Assembly: GCF_023898315.1 (NCBI RefSeq)
Contig: NC_064618.1
Span: forward strand, 189,277,548 to 189,341,547
Reading direction: 5' to 3'
DNA length: 64,000 bases
Source: Schistocerca nitens
Lineage: Eukaryota > Arthropoda > Insecta > Orthoptera > Acrididae
This document shows positions 12,076 to 23,589 of this stretch, one piece after another. The notes beneath the pieces are model-generated. The model had not been told where the DNA came from. It was given only the letters and a program-made list of their open reading frames with translations, and made no database searches. Each line of letters begins with the position of its first letter. Position 1 is the first letter of the stretch. A program made the position numbers and the translations under genes.

Positions 12076-12274
12076 AAAATGGTTCAAATGGCTCTGAGCA
12101 CTATGGGACTCAACTGCTGTGGTCATTAGTCCCCTAGAACTTAGAACTACTTAAACCTAACCAACCTAAGGACATCACACACATCCATGCCCGAGGCAGG
12201 ATTCGAACCTGCGACCGTAGCAGTCGCACGGTTCCGGACTGCGCGCCTAGAACCGCGAGACCACCGCGGCCGGC
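12076..12274 (-). mobile_element. tRNA-derived SINE (family A)
   Basis: Full-length minus-strand copy flanked by a perfect 11-bp duplication, GAGTCTTAGTC, at 12065-12075 and 12275-12285. The head carries the B-box-like GGTTCGAATCC on the minus strand. Confidence 0.93.
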
Positions 12275-12309
12275 GAGTCTTAGTCCATCAATCACATTAT
12301 GCAGTGGAG

Positions 12310-13690
12310 TAACTCATCATCTCGTGTTAAAACAACTTTCGCGCTTGTAGCTGCCGACCGTTTGATACATCCCACGACATTTCACCTGGGTACCTGTCAG
12401 TCATCTTCAGGTGAGCCAACGAAGAGTGACGAAGACCTGCTCCGTTCAGCGATATATGTGAGGTGCGAGTATTCCCTTAAAACAATTGTATTTTGGAGTT
12501 ATGAGGACAATACTTTTATAGCATGGCCCCATGGAGGAGATAAATTATTAGATTTTCTTCACCACTTCAGTCGCAACAACATTCGGTTCACTGTGGAAAT
12601 AGAGAAAGGTGGTTCTCTGTCTTTCCTGGAAGAAAGAATGATGGTTGTCAGAATGTCTTCGTTAGACGAAACAATTATGTCAGTCAGGATGTCTTCGATA
12701 GGCGAAAGAACGATGGCTGTCAGCGGCATTTAGTTCATCGTAAACTCACTCATACTGGTTTGTCATCACCCGTCGGAAGCTATCTGCATGCTTAAAATGC
12801 TGGTACACAGAGCTCACGCAGTCTCAGTGCTAGATAGGTTGCCTCAAATGCTCACCTACCTAATGACCGTATTGAGAAAAAATGGGTATTCCGCCCGCAG
12901 ATTAACAAGGCACTGTCACTTAGATCCAAGTATCAGGAAGTGTTTAAATAGGCGCAAATGGCAGAAAAATCTTTATCTTTTCTTCCTGTCGTGGATAACG
13001 ATTCCTTTAAAATAGCAGGGATCCTCCTTCATATTCAGATGAAAGTGATTTTCCGTCCACCATCTAAGACTGCAGACTTATACGATTAGTGAAGGACGAC
13101 TCGTTACTGCGGAATACTCGAATCTGCAGAATACCTTGCCAGTGCTGTGCGCAGGACAGACCACACGCACTGTGCAAAAGAACGCTGTATTAAACATTAA
13201 CTTTGCAATCGCTTTGCAGAACCAAGCGCGCTCGCTTTTGCCAACCACACTATTTCCACTCTAGATGCACTGGGTTATGATAAAACAATAAATAGGATGA
13301 TAATACTATAATTGCGACCCCAACAACGATTTTGGGTCTTCGTTATTAAAGATTCCGTGCAAATGCGCAAGGTAGAAAACGTTATAAACCGTGATACCAG
13401 CTACCAATTGGACAGTGCATAGAACTTCATCATCTTCACTATTTGTTGTAATCGAAGACAACAGACTGCGATTACGTTTGTGACGAGCGATAGTGCAGAA
13501 GACAGGTCGGTTCTGCAGTCCCTTGCACAAGCGGGGGCGCTGCCATCGGGATCTATGGTCCGTCTGTCAAGTTTATTCTGACGCACGCGCAGAATATTTG
13601 CAGCTCGCTATGTACTGCGGAACGGAGCAAGTCTTCGCGTCTTCGATGGCTAAACTGGAAGATGACTGCCAGATGACCAATTGACGTATT
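12310..13690 (+). mobile_element. Penelope-like element, decayed
   Basis: A reverse-transcriptase relic reads VFWSYEDNTFIAWPHGGDKL at about 12490-12545, matching the YVDDTF-WPHG block of Penelope-like elements; the catalytic D-D is here E-D. VEIEKGGSLSFLE follows. Further on are LRKNGYSARRL, typical of the region after the RT, and KIPCKC near 13350, which resembles the start of a GIY-YIG endonuclease. Many stops and shifts occur. A GC-rich 3' part runs to about 13690. A hammerhead-like motif lies upstream at 12380-12410 on the opposite strand. Confidence 0.75.
12371..12412 (-). other. hammerhead-like motif next to the PLE
   Basis: On the minus strand, CTGAAGA (12404-12410) matches the conserved CUGANGA box of hammerhead ribozymes. 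About 20 bases later GAAA occurs (12380-12383), followed by TGTCG. The intervening stem is only partly paired in this copy. Hammerhead motifs are known in Penelope-like elements; activity here is inference and doubtful. Confidence 0.35.
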
Positions 13691-14157
13691 GATGGGTGTA
13701 TTAGATGATGACCGGTCGTATCCCCGAAATTATAAAAAAATTATAAAAATTATAAAATTGATATCTCAATCTTGTGTTCCACCACCACCGGCTCATAAGT
13801 ACATAGTTATCGTTGTCTGGCGTGACACCATCCGAATTTCTGTCACGTTTCGGAGGAGCAACGTAGTGTCAACAGCGCATACTATTGAGGCAAGCTTGAC
13901 TGTAAGATGAAAATGAGAAAAAGTCGTGGATGGCGGAGAGGAGGCATGCTTCTTTCCCAAAACCTCCTACTGCACAACTGACTCGTAAACTATTGACCAA
14001 ACATGTTGGAAATTCCTACGTCATCCTCCTTAAAGCCCTGACTTTGCCTCTCTCGATATTTATCTGATTGGTCCGGCGAAAGAATCTTCGCGTCGTATGA
14101 AGTTCAGCGGCAGAGAAGCGGTAAGGAGAAAAGTAAAATACCGATTCGGAATCGAAA
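13691..14157. other. anonymous sequence
   Basis: No recognisable feature. The start may still belong to the 3' part of the preceding PLE. Confidence 0.35.
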
Positions 14158-14169
14158 AAGGAATTTTTC

Positions 14170-14367
14170 GAATGGTTCAAATGGCTCTGAGCACTATGGG
14201 ACTTAACATCTGAGGTCATCAGTCCCCTAGAACTTAGAACTACTTAAACCTAACTAGCCTAAGGGCATCATACACATCCATGCCCGAGGCAGGATTCGAG
14301 CCTGCGACCGTAGCAGTTGCGCGGTTCCGGACTGAAGCGCCTAGAACCGCTCGGCCACAGGGCCGGC
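14170..14367 (-). mobile_element. tRNA-derived SINE (family A)
   Basis: Minus-strand copy with head and tail both present. The flanks AGGAATTTTTC (left) and AGAATTCTTC (right) look like a decayed target duplication. Confidence 0.87.
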
Positions 14368-15701
14368 AAGAATTCTTCACCGAGGTGAAAACTGCATAGA
14401 AGTTAGTGGAGACTGTAGGGAAAAGTCCTCGAAAAATAATGTTATTTTTATTAATCATTTTCGATCTGACCCATTTGTTTAGATACGAAACATCTACGTA
14501 AGAAATTTTTCTGGAAGAACTAGTTTATAATAAAGAGTGTTCGAAAGTCCTAAATACTGTATTATGTACTTCAGAGATGAAGAATCCATGAATTAGGACG
14601 ATCAAGATACTGCTCGCGGTAACGTCTTCTCCGGTCGGTACTGAATGGTCTCTTCTTTTTTTACGTCGAACTAATCGTAATCCAGATTCCACAGTGTTGA
14701 TGTTTACTCATCAGCATTATCACCAAACATTCAACATGGCCTATCCTCTAGCAAGTTTTTGTATGTACATTCTTGCGACTGAAAGTTTGTTGGATTTCGA
14801 CTGTTCACTGTAGCCGTTTCAGTGACTCAATACACCGTCTTCAGGCGTTGAATGACACTGAGGTGATGAACTCCAATCCCCTCAGCGTCAGTTAATCCCT
14901 GAAAATGGTATATTGAGTCACCTGAAGTGGGTAGTATATAATGAATAACATCGGAAAGGTAGAGGCAGATGTTTCATTTTATTACATATCCACTAGCAGC
15001 GTACGAAATGTACTGAAAGTTTCAAGAAGGTTAATGCATTTTTAATAATTACGCATCGGAAGTACAAGTTTCGCATGCTACCAGCTGCAAGAATTCTGTT
15101 CTCCCTGGTGCAGCTCGCTTGCTTCCTATCTTATTCGTTACCAAGTATGAGGCGAATCGAGATGATGACTACACGGCAACAAAAGGCACTTTGAGGCCCA
15201 CGTTTCAACAGGTGCAGTTCAGTTCCAACTGTGCGACATGTACATCGTCATGAGTACGGCACCGTACTTTCTACGGATCGAAGCATTCGACGATGGAACC
15301 AGTAGTTTCGGAGACTCTAGCTTTTTGAGAAGAGGAAATTCACAGGATGACCTCGATTTGACTTAACACGCAGAGTGCATTCACAAATGTTATACACGTA
15401 CAGCAAAACAGTCTATCCGTGATTGTCAGTTGAGAATTACCCATTCTACACTCCGTATTTCCTGCTCCATGTTCAGCTTTTGCTGCATCTGGAGCAGCTT
15501 TCTTGCCGGATTCCACACCGAGCAGGACGAAGGAGAAGCGCAGATTGTGGTCCACAATTCGACTCACGATAGCGAGCCACCCACAACACCGTTGCTGGTG
15601 CGTCACGTGATCAACGCACGGACCAGCGGTGTGAGGACGTGTAGGTTGAGACGGCATGCGCTCGCGCACACACAACCTACACACACACGCACACCTGGTC
15701 T
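14368..15701. other. anonymous sequence with a pair of hammerhead-like motifs
   Basis: No gene is recognised. At 14813-14845 and 14898-14931 two related motifs face each other in inverted orientation and resemble PLE terminal sequence. The 15400-15700 part is GC-rich, ends in a CA-rich run, and has no coding signature. Confidence 0.4.
14813..14931. repeat. inverted pair of hammerhead-like motifs
   Basis: On the minus strand at 14845-14817, CTGAAGA is followed by CGGTG, a loop, CACTG and GAAAC. On the plus strand at 14899-14931, CTGAAAA is followed by TGGTATATTGAGTCACC. The shared middle TATTGAGTCAC shows the two are copies of one unit in opposite orientation. A link to PLE terminal repeats is inference. 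Confidence 0.4.
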
Positions 15702-17590
15702 CCAATACTAAACTCGTGATCCCCTGATGCCTCAGAACATGTCCTACCAACCGATTCCGTCTTCTACTGAAGTTGTGCCATGAATTTCTCTCTCCCCCCC
15801 CCCCCCCAATTCCATTCAGTACCTCCTCATTATTTACTTGACCTACCCATCTAATCTAAAGCATTCTGCTGTAGCTCCACATTTCGATGGCTTCTATTCT
15901 CTCTTTGTACAAACTATTTATCGTCCATGTTTCATTTCCATACATGGCTACACTCCATACAAATACTTTCAGAAACGACTTCCTGATATTTAAATCTATA
16001 CTCGATGTTAACAAATTTCTCTTCTTCAGAAACGCTTTCCTTGCCATTGTCAGTCTACATTTTATATCCTCTCTACTTCGACCATCATCAGTAATTTTGC
16101 TCCCCAAATAGCAAAACTAATTTCCTAATCTAATTTCCTCAACATCAGATGATTTAATTCGACTACATTCCATGTTGCCTCGTTTGCTTTCGTTGATGTT
16201 CATCTTATGTCCTCCTTTCAAGACACTGTCCATTCCGTTCAACTGCTCTTCCAGGTCCTTTGCTATCTCTGGCAGAATTACAATGTCTTCGGCAAACCTC
16301 AAAGATTATATTTATTCTCCATGGATTTTAATTCCTACTCCGATTTTTTCTTTTGTTTTCTTTACAGTTTTCGCACTATACAGATTAAATAACATTGGGA
16401 ATAGGCTACAAACCTGTCTCACTCGCTTCCCAGCCATTGCTTCCCTTTCATGCCCATCGTCTCTTCTAACTGCCATCTGGTTCCTGTACAAATTTTAAAT
16501 AGCCTTTCGCTCCCTGTATTTTACCCCTGTCACCTTCATAATTTGAAAGAGAATATTCCAGTCAGTATTGTGAAAAGCTTCCTCTAAGTCTACAAATGCT
16601 AGAAACGTAGGTTTGCCTTTCCTTAATCTATCGTCCAAGACAAGTCGTAGGGTCAGTACTCCCTCACGTATTCCAACATTACTACGGAATCCGAACTGAC
16701 CTTCCGTGAGGTCGTCTTCTACCAGTTTTTACATTCGTCTGTAAAGAATTCGTGTTAGTATTTTGCAGCCGTGATTTATTAAACTGATATTTGGATAGTT
16801 TTCACACCTGTCAACACCTGTTTTGTTTGGGACTGGAATTATTATATGCTTCTGCAGGTCTAAGGGTATTTCCCCTGTCTCATACATCTTGCTTACCAGG
16901 TGGTAGAGTTTTGTCCGGGCGGGCTCTTCCAAGGCTATCAGTTCTAATGGAGTGCAGTCTACTGCCGGGGCCTTGTTTCGACTTAGGTCTTTCAGTGCTC
17001 TGTCAAACTCTTCACGCAGTATCATATCTCCCATTTCATCTTCATCTACGTCCTCTTCCATTTCCATAATATTGTCCTGAAGTACATCGCCCTTGTATAC
17101 ACACCCTATAAATTCCTTCCACTTTTCTGCTTTCCCTTTCCTCCGTAGAACACCAGTTTTCTTTCTCCTGATAACAACGTCCTTCTGAGTAGTCCCCGCC
17201 CGGAGATGCGAATGGGGGACTATTTTACCCCCGGAATATTTCACCCAATGGGACGCCATCATCATTTAACCATACAGTAAAGCTACATGCCATCGGGAAA
17301 AATTATCGCCGTAGTTTCGCCTTGCTTCCAGTCGTTCGCAGTACCAGTACAGCAAGGCCGTTTTTATTAATGTTAGAACGCTATATCAATCAATCATCCA
17401 GACTGTTGCTAATGCAACTACTGAAAAGGCTGCTGCACATCTTCAGGAACCACACGATTGTCTGGCCTCTCAACAAATATCCCTCCGTTGTGGTTTCATC
17501 TACGGCCTACGGTGCAACTATCTATATTGCTAAGGCACGCAACCCTCTCCACCATTGGCAAGGTACACGGTTCATGGAGATATGTACTTG
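15702..17590 (-). mobile_element. endonuclease-RT LINE, internally deleted and 3'-truncated
   Basis: Minus-strand LINE from the family whose proteins are often annotated as craniofacial development protein 2-like or endonuclease-reverse transcriptase. Readable pieces are an RT start (NKAPAVDCTPLELIALEE, HIIIPVPNKTGVDRCENYP, CKILTRILYRRM at 16729-17265), MRFAEDIVILPEIAKDLEEQ, and the C-terminal block MGSKITDDGRSREDIKCRL with SFLKVFVWSVAMYG (15856-16107). Near 17150 the protein passes from RRKKTGVLR, the usual approach to the endonuclease domain, straight to GKAEKWKEF, so most of the endonuclease is deleted. The 3' end stops at CTCCAATACTAAA. The same family occurs at 39437 and 52780. The 5' limit near 17590 is a judgement. 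Confidence 0.8.
15793..15807. repeat. C homopolymer run
   Basis: A run of about 14 C lies within the LINE remnant; it is a simple-repeat expansion that probably postdates insertion. Confidence 0.7.
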
Positions 17591-18119
17591 TCGTTCTGTG
17601 ATGACGAATCAATCTCTAAGCATGGTAGATTTTCATTTATCATATGATGGACGACCATAACATTACTCCCACAAAATATGTACCTCAGAAGCGTATGGTG
17701 GCCTTGAGTCTGAAGCAAGAAACTTTCTTCGTCTTCAGAAGGTGGATACTACTCGATTGTATGTGGATTCACTCTACCCGTCGGGTACTGCGAAACCAAA
17801 TCGGCAAAAGTGAGCCTCATACGCTCACAATCTCTGTCACTCTGATTAAGTGATTTTGTGAAGCTTCAGCAGTCTTTATTCCAATGTTGACTTAGGCATC
17901 ACCTTAAAGATACACAAGTTTCTCTGATGTGACATCCACAACTACTGTATAGGTTACTCCTGATTGAGAACATTCACACTGAAATTTTTATTTATTTTTA
18001 TGCTCATGAATCATCTGTCTCTTTAACGCGATCCGCCAAGAATTCCCGCCTGTGCCAAAATTTTCGTCTTAGAGCAGCAATTCCATTCTACTTCCTCATT
18101 TATTTTCTAGATCCAATAT
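17591..18119. other. anonymous sequence
   Basis: No recognisable gene or element beyond the presumed LINE 5' limit. Confidence 0.35.
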
Positions 18120-18475
18120 CTCTATTGCAGCTCATTTTGTACCCTCTGCTGGCGACAGAAACGGACGGCGGACGCTGGAAGACGTGTTGGGCATCAGGCT
18201 TGATACTGCTCTCGTCATCACGACAGATCATCTGGAGTTCTGTGCACAGTGGGTTCTCCACAGCCTGACGAAAGAGCAAAATTGGAAAAGCATGTTGATA
18301 TCAATGAAGCACGTCGAACGGTACCCACGATGAAGAAATCATTCCTGTCCTGTATTGTCGCGGGAGATGAAACAAGGTGTCATCATTTCGAGCCGAAGAG
18401 CAAGCGTCAGAGTTAAAATGGAAACACAACGTGAGTTGGCTTCCACCTTCGCACACTCACATATTTCAAAAAAAA
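18120..18475 (+). pseudogene. mariner transposase fragment
   Basis: The plus strand reads WVLHSLTKEQNWK and then, in another frame, SFLSCIVAGDETRCHHFEPK. This matches the mariner block around the first catalytic aspartate (GDETW-HH in active elements, here GDETRCHH). No other catalytic blocks or termini are visible. It differs from the 5202 mariner and comes from another lineage. Confidence 0.7.
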
Positions 18476-19373
18476 CTTCACCACAGTGAAGTCTGTAAGG
18501 GTACCAGATTGGTTTTAGTAGCGGCGCAACAGAGGATGTGGCCGGCTAGAATTTTAGAAAATGCGAATTGAATATTGTGATTTGATAACCGCTCTACGCT
18601 GTACGATTGATTAAAAAAGTCTCCAACTTCTTCTCCGAATGACTGCAGGCTCTGGTTGTTCGATAACAAAAAATATTAACGTTGTAAATTAGTAATAAAA
18701 ATTACCGCAGTGATGGATCGCTGCCTCGTCGAAGTGTTGCGTCTTCCCCGCGACAAAAACTGAACTTGTAACACAATAATTATTGATATAAACATGCATT
18801 GTGGTGGATTAATAAAGGTACAACACGTTGGTAACTCAACATCAGTTCCGTAAATTAGAAACCAATAATAACTACAGCCTACGACGCTTATATTGTGATG
18901 GCTGCGACAAGAAAAACCTATGAGAACAGCCAGGCGTCTCCAAGCTGCTCTCTGAAATACTTCGAACGCTACGCCGTTTCTTATTACACAAGCATTCACA
19001 CATGTTATCTCTGACTGTTAATCGATACTTTGGAATTTTACAGACATACAAAAATAATTTAGTAGAAATGGGTTTTACGCCAGGCGTATGTGTGGGTACA
19101 ATCGTGGTTCTGTAGGCAAGCTATACGTTTTTCTACGGACGCACTGACCGTCTTGCCTCACAATGGTATAAATGTGTTAACAGTTATGATTACTTTTGGA
19201 ACAATAAACAGTTTACTTATATTTCTTCCATATGTGTCTCTTTCATTAGGCAGCCCTTACATTACACCTTCAGGCATTTCAACGAGCAGAGTGCCATAGC
19301 ATGGTCGCCTGCTTGTAAGTGTTCCGCTGCCATCACTCAAGTAAAATATGGAGTAGACAGTTAATCCTTTGCT
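18476..19373. other. anonymous sequence
   Basis: No recognisable gene. A 107-codon minus-strand frame at 18676-18999 has no domain motif and is not called. Confidence 0.4.
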
Positions 19374-19384
19374 GTGTGGCTGTA

Positions 19385-19584
19385 GCAGCTCGTGGTCGTG
19401 CGGTAGTATTCTCGCTTCCCGCGCCCGGGTTCCCGGGTTCGATTCCCGGCGGGGTGAGGGATTTTCTCTGCCTCGTGATGACTGGGTGTTGTGTGATGTC
19501 CTTAGGTCAGTTAGGTTTAAGTAGTTCTAAGTTCTAGGGGACTGATAACCATAGATGTTAAGTCCCACAGTGCTAAGAGCCATT
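19385..19584 (+). mobile_element. SINE with tRNA-Gly-like head and family A tail
   Basis: The head contains GTGGTCGTGCGGTAGTATTC and the B-box GGTTCGATTCCCGGC, which resembles a glycine tRNA rather than the Leu/Ser-like head of the other copies. The last 100 bases match the family A tail. A perfect 10-bp duplication, TGTGGCTGTA, flanks it at 19375-19384 and 19585-19594. Confidence 0.9.
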
Positions 19585-19594
19585 TGTGGCTGTA

Positions 19595-20520
19595 ACGGCC
19601 CACGTTAAATTACCTACAGATGAAAAATGTATCATCCGGATCGGGAAGTTTCATAATAAGACGGGTAACGGTAGAGATATAATTTTACTCACTCGATGTA
19701 ATATATGTATATGGCGACACCTTTACTTGGTCTATGTTCCTGTATCACTCCGCTATGATCATAAGAGATTGACCTACATATTTTGCTCCTCATTTTTCTT
19801 CTTTGTATATGTCATCGCAGAGAAGTTTGTTTCCTTTCTTTTCAAATGTGTAGTGATTGTACTGCCTGAACACCAGTCCCCTTAACAAGATTTTACCATG
19901 TACAAAGTAGAATATAGCTGCGTAAATAAACTCTATGAAACTCGGATGACAAAACCATCACCAAATATGGAAATGCAATTAAACGTAGAGTAATTCTTAC
20001 TAAACAAATGCTACGTCCTCTGAAAGGTAGTCAAATAAGCTGCTTCTTCAACAACCTCTCGTCTTTTCACATGTAAACTGATTTATAAACACCTAATTAG
20101 AAATTAATATAATGTTGGCAAAATCAAACTGCTCATCTACACACAGAAAGAAGAGGAAATTCCATATGTATATGATAACCAGCTCCCTGTTTAACAACTG
20201 TCTGTATTTTCCTTGCGTAAATTTTGTGTGTTTGTACACACTCTCATTCATTCGAATATACCGCAGGTACAGGATTCAAATTGGATACAGAGTCAACATT
20301 CAATCAATACAGAAATTTAAAAATGCGACATTACATATAAATTAAAATCAAGCTGTTGTGTGTAATATTGACGGTATCTGAAGAATGCAGGTGACTTTTG
20401 AATTTGCTTATTATTTGCATTTACACGATAAACAATTTTGATTTGTTACGATGTACTCTGAGTGGCAAGATTAAACAGCAAAATGTTTAACATTTGCCTC
20501 CTGTCCTATTAAAATATACG
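19595..20520. other. anonymous AT-rich sequence
   Basis: No recognisable gene or repeat. Confidence 0.4.
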
Positions 20521-20522
20521 TA

Positions 20523-21139
20523 CAGGGTGGATCATCTAAAACTAGCACCGAACCATCAGCTCATAGGTCCGGTTTTCATAGAAGAAACACTGAACCCCCG
20601 CACGTATCGCAGCCTTCTAATAGACCACCTTCCATGGGTGTTAAAAGACGTTCCTCTGCAGACTAGAAGGAACCCATCGTATCAACATGACGACTACCCA
20701 GCCCGTGGCGCACGTAGTACAACAGCATATCTCTAGGAATTGTGTCCAAATCGTCGAACGGACGCGGAGGACTCTTTCCTGTGGGTAGAGATAATAGATG
20801 CAGTCTATAGAGCCATACCACCTACACCCAGTTATATGCAAGTACGTATTACTACAGTCTGCGCTCAAATGTTAGCACGTGTGCAGCAGTGATTCCGTAC
20901 CAGACAGGAAGCATGTATTGTCGCTGCCGGTGGACATTTTGATCATGAACTCTGATGGTCAATTGTCTCATTACTGGTCAAAATCCACGTAACTAATGTA
21001 TGCACTTGTGTTGTTCTCTATTGTGTGCTACCACAGGTATTGTACAAGAGTCGATGTGGGAACGTTTCAAATTATGGTATCTCGTAAATGACCAGCTCTA
21101 GAATCCTGAAAAAAAAAACTTAAAATCTGATACACCCTG
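20523..21139 (+). mobile_element. internally deleted IS630/Tc1/mariner-type transposon
   Basis: The ends CAGGGTGGATCATCT and GATACACCCTG are imperfect inverted termini. The inside retains pieces of a transposase: YQHDDYPARGARSTTAYL (second catalytic D, at about 20683-20736), then in other frames NRRTDAED, DAVYRAIPPTPSYMQVRITT and VAAGGHFDH at the C-terminus. The N-terminal half is absent. It is a non-autonomous deletion derivative. Confidence 0.75.
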
Positions 21140-22865
21140 ATTTAGCTTAGTTAATGTCAATAGGCATTGTTCCATTTAAAAAATGTATGTTTGTGCAAAA
21201 AATTAAACTTTCTAACAAAAATTACGATCTGATTATCGCTTAACAATATGAGCCCATGAATATTGATCCATTCTGTGATTGCGCTATCCCTGTGCGCCAT
21301 GTTTGTGGAGTCAGTTTTTCATTCTTGCTATGAAAAATTAATTTTAATTATGCTTGTATACTGTAAAGTTCTGTCCTATATTCAAGAGAATTCCACGTCT
21401 ACATTGAACCTGGAGAAACGTGTCAAATTTAACACAGTCCATAATTACTTCCTCTGCAAAAACTCTCATCAAACAACCAGTTCATTTTGTTTACGAACGT
21501 TGTGTTACATATTTTCTTCTGTTTTAACAATTCCGTAGTTGCTTTCACTAGAGTAATTAACTGCGACGTATTTAATTGAGCTATCTGTGTATGTGGTTTT
21601 AGTACACAGAGTCCTTTTGTTGATATTTCTTCCTCGACGAGCGATGTATTTTTAGTAGATTCCTAACTTGCTGCGCTGCTGTTAGATGCACGTTCTCTCT
21701 TCTTCTTCTTCTATTTTAGTTGAATATCGCAGTTAGTTACTAATGCCAGCGTTCGATGTCCATTTTGAACAAGTTACATCGGAAATTGTAAGACACGAAA
21801 TCTTGGTCCTGGACGTAGTTTATTCACACATTTGACGGAAAAATAGACGTTTAAACAACTCCAGGGAATTTCTGGTTTTAATTTTCCCTGTGATTTCAGA
21901 AAAAACCTACTATTACGGTAGGAATTACCACATGCTAATAGGAAATATTTATTTGAGGACATGCACATTCATTAGCAAAGTTACTTCATGTAAGGCTTTG
22001 ACCTAGTCCCCTACAACGTTAAGTTTTTCTAATTTCGTTATCAGATTTTATATGTCGTCGTTATACTTTACATTCCCACACAACATAATTCACTGTCTTC
22101 CCATAATCAATATATGCGTCTGTTCTTTTATATAAAGGCTATAAACGTTTGATATTAACGATTTATTAACGTTTCTGTTAATCTAACTTGACTATCTAAC
22201 AGTCACGTAACTTCTGGAACTTCACACAGATGTATTAAAAGCTTACTGATTACCTTATTCTACACTTCCCTCGCTCGGGAATCTTCAAGAGAAAAACCGT
22301 CTATTGGTTCTTCAGTTTCTTGACCATCTAGTATAGTATCCTTTAGTTCATCCACCGTCTTCATGTAAATTCGATAAGCGATGGCTCAATGTAATGTTCA
22401 TTAAACAGCCCTAACGCACCTTCTTGGACACAGACACCATACGCGACAGAATTTTTCAAGCCCGATTTCTCTCTTCACTGCATCGACAAGCGTTTCTTTT
22501 AACACTCATTTTGGCACACCAGAGTCAAAATTACTACCCCACGTTTCTTCATTACCGACCCTCTTAAAAACGGGCACTCTAGAGTACTTGTGACATTCAG
22601 TGTCCTCCTCCTCCTTCTGCTTACTTAAAGTGACCAATACATTTTGTACCTAAGGGTGCATAACTCGTGAATCGAATTACGGTAAATTATTACTCCTTAC
22701 AAATTTTCGTATTAAGCATATTTTCACAAGTAACAATTACTCAAAATAAAATACATTTATAAATAATTCACAAATAATAAGTATTCATATATAATTCATA
22801 AGTAATAAGTATTCAGATTGAATACTTGGAAGAAGAATAGAAAACTGAAAACAGTTGTAATACAG
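21140..22865. other. anonymous AT-rich sequence
   Basis: No gene or repeat family is recognised in this 1.7-kb stretch. Confidence 0.4.
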
Positions 22866-22988
22866 AATAAAATTTTCACTCTGCAGCGGAGTATGCACTG
22901 ATATGAAACTTCCTGACAGATTAACACTGTGTGCCGGACCGAGACTCGAACTCGGGACCGTTGCCTTTCGCGGGCAAGTGCTCTACCA
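22866..22988 (-). repeat. tRNA-like tandem repeat, unit 1, 3' half on the minus strand
   Basis: This half unit matches 28711-28828 almost base for base. It contains the complement of a tRNA-like sequence (CCGAGACTCGAACTCGGGAC) and stops at CTCTACCA, inside the D-arm. The missing half resumes at 28527 beyond the LINE, so the two halves were one unit before insertion. Confidence 0.88.
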
Positions 22989-23247
22989 TCTTTTTTTCTT
23001 TTTTTGTTTACTTTTTTTTTGTTTTTTGTTTTTTTGTTTTTGCAGCTTATAAGAAAACAAATAAAAAACCTCTTGTGTATGAAAATAAAAGACGACATTC
23101 TTCATAAAATAACACAATATCCTTTGAAAACGGAAAACATAATAGGTAGCTATATTTCCGCAACGGCCTTCTATTTTTATTCTTTTTTATTTTTATTATT
23201 TTTATTTTTTGTTAACATGAGTATACAGTCTCACCATCAGCAGCAAC

Positions 23248-23268
23248 TTTTTTTTTTTTTTTTTGGAG
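23248..23268 (-). repeat. internal poly(A) tract of the LINE 3' region
   Basis: A run of about 19 T on the plus strand, which is poly(A) on the LINE strand, precedes a further 260 bp of A-rich sequence reaching the host-repeat boundary. Confidence 0.6.
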
Positions 23269-23331
23269 CACAGGAGAAAGAAAAACAAAGAGGCTGCAGA
23301 TAGAGAGCTATGTGTGAAAGGGATAAACATG

Positions 23332-23529
23332 GCCGGCCGCAGTGGTCTCGCGGTTCTAGGCGCGCAGTCCGGAACCGTGCGACTGCTACGGTCGCAGGTT
23401 CGAATCCTGCCTCGGGCATGGATGTGTGTGATGTCCTTAGGTTAGTTAGGTTTAAGTAGTTCTAAGTTCTAGGGGACTTATGACCACAGCAGTTGAGTCC
23501 CATAGTGCTCGGAGCCATTTGAACCATTT
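23332..23529 (+). mobile_element. tRNA-derived SINE (family A) in the LINE 3' region
   Basis: Full-length plus-strand copy with a perfect 11-bp duplication, GGATAAACATG, at 23321-23331 and 23530-23540. It inserted after the LINE. Confidence 0.94.
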
Positions 23530-23589
23530 GGATAAACATGTGTAAGGAGAAAAAAAAACTTAGAAGAGGAGGAGGAAAGAGAAGTGAAA

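Noticed and set aside
17420-17460. another hammerhead-like motif at CATCTTCAGG
   Set aside because: The required GAAA at the proper distance is missing, and the stretch probably belongs to the LINE 5' region.
18676-18999. 107-codon minus-strand frame as a gene
   Set aside because: No recognisable domain or start context; it is consistent with chance in AT-rich DNA.
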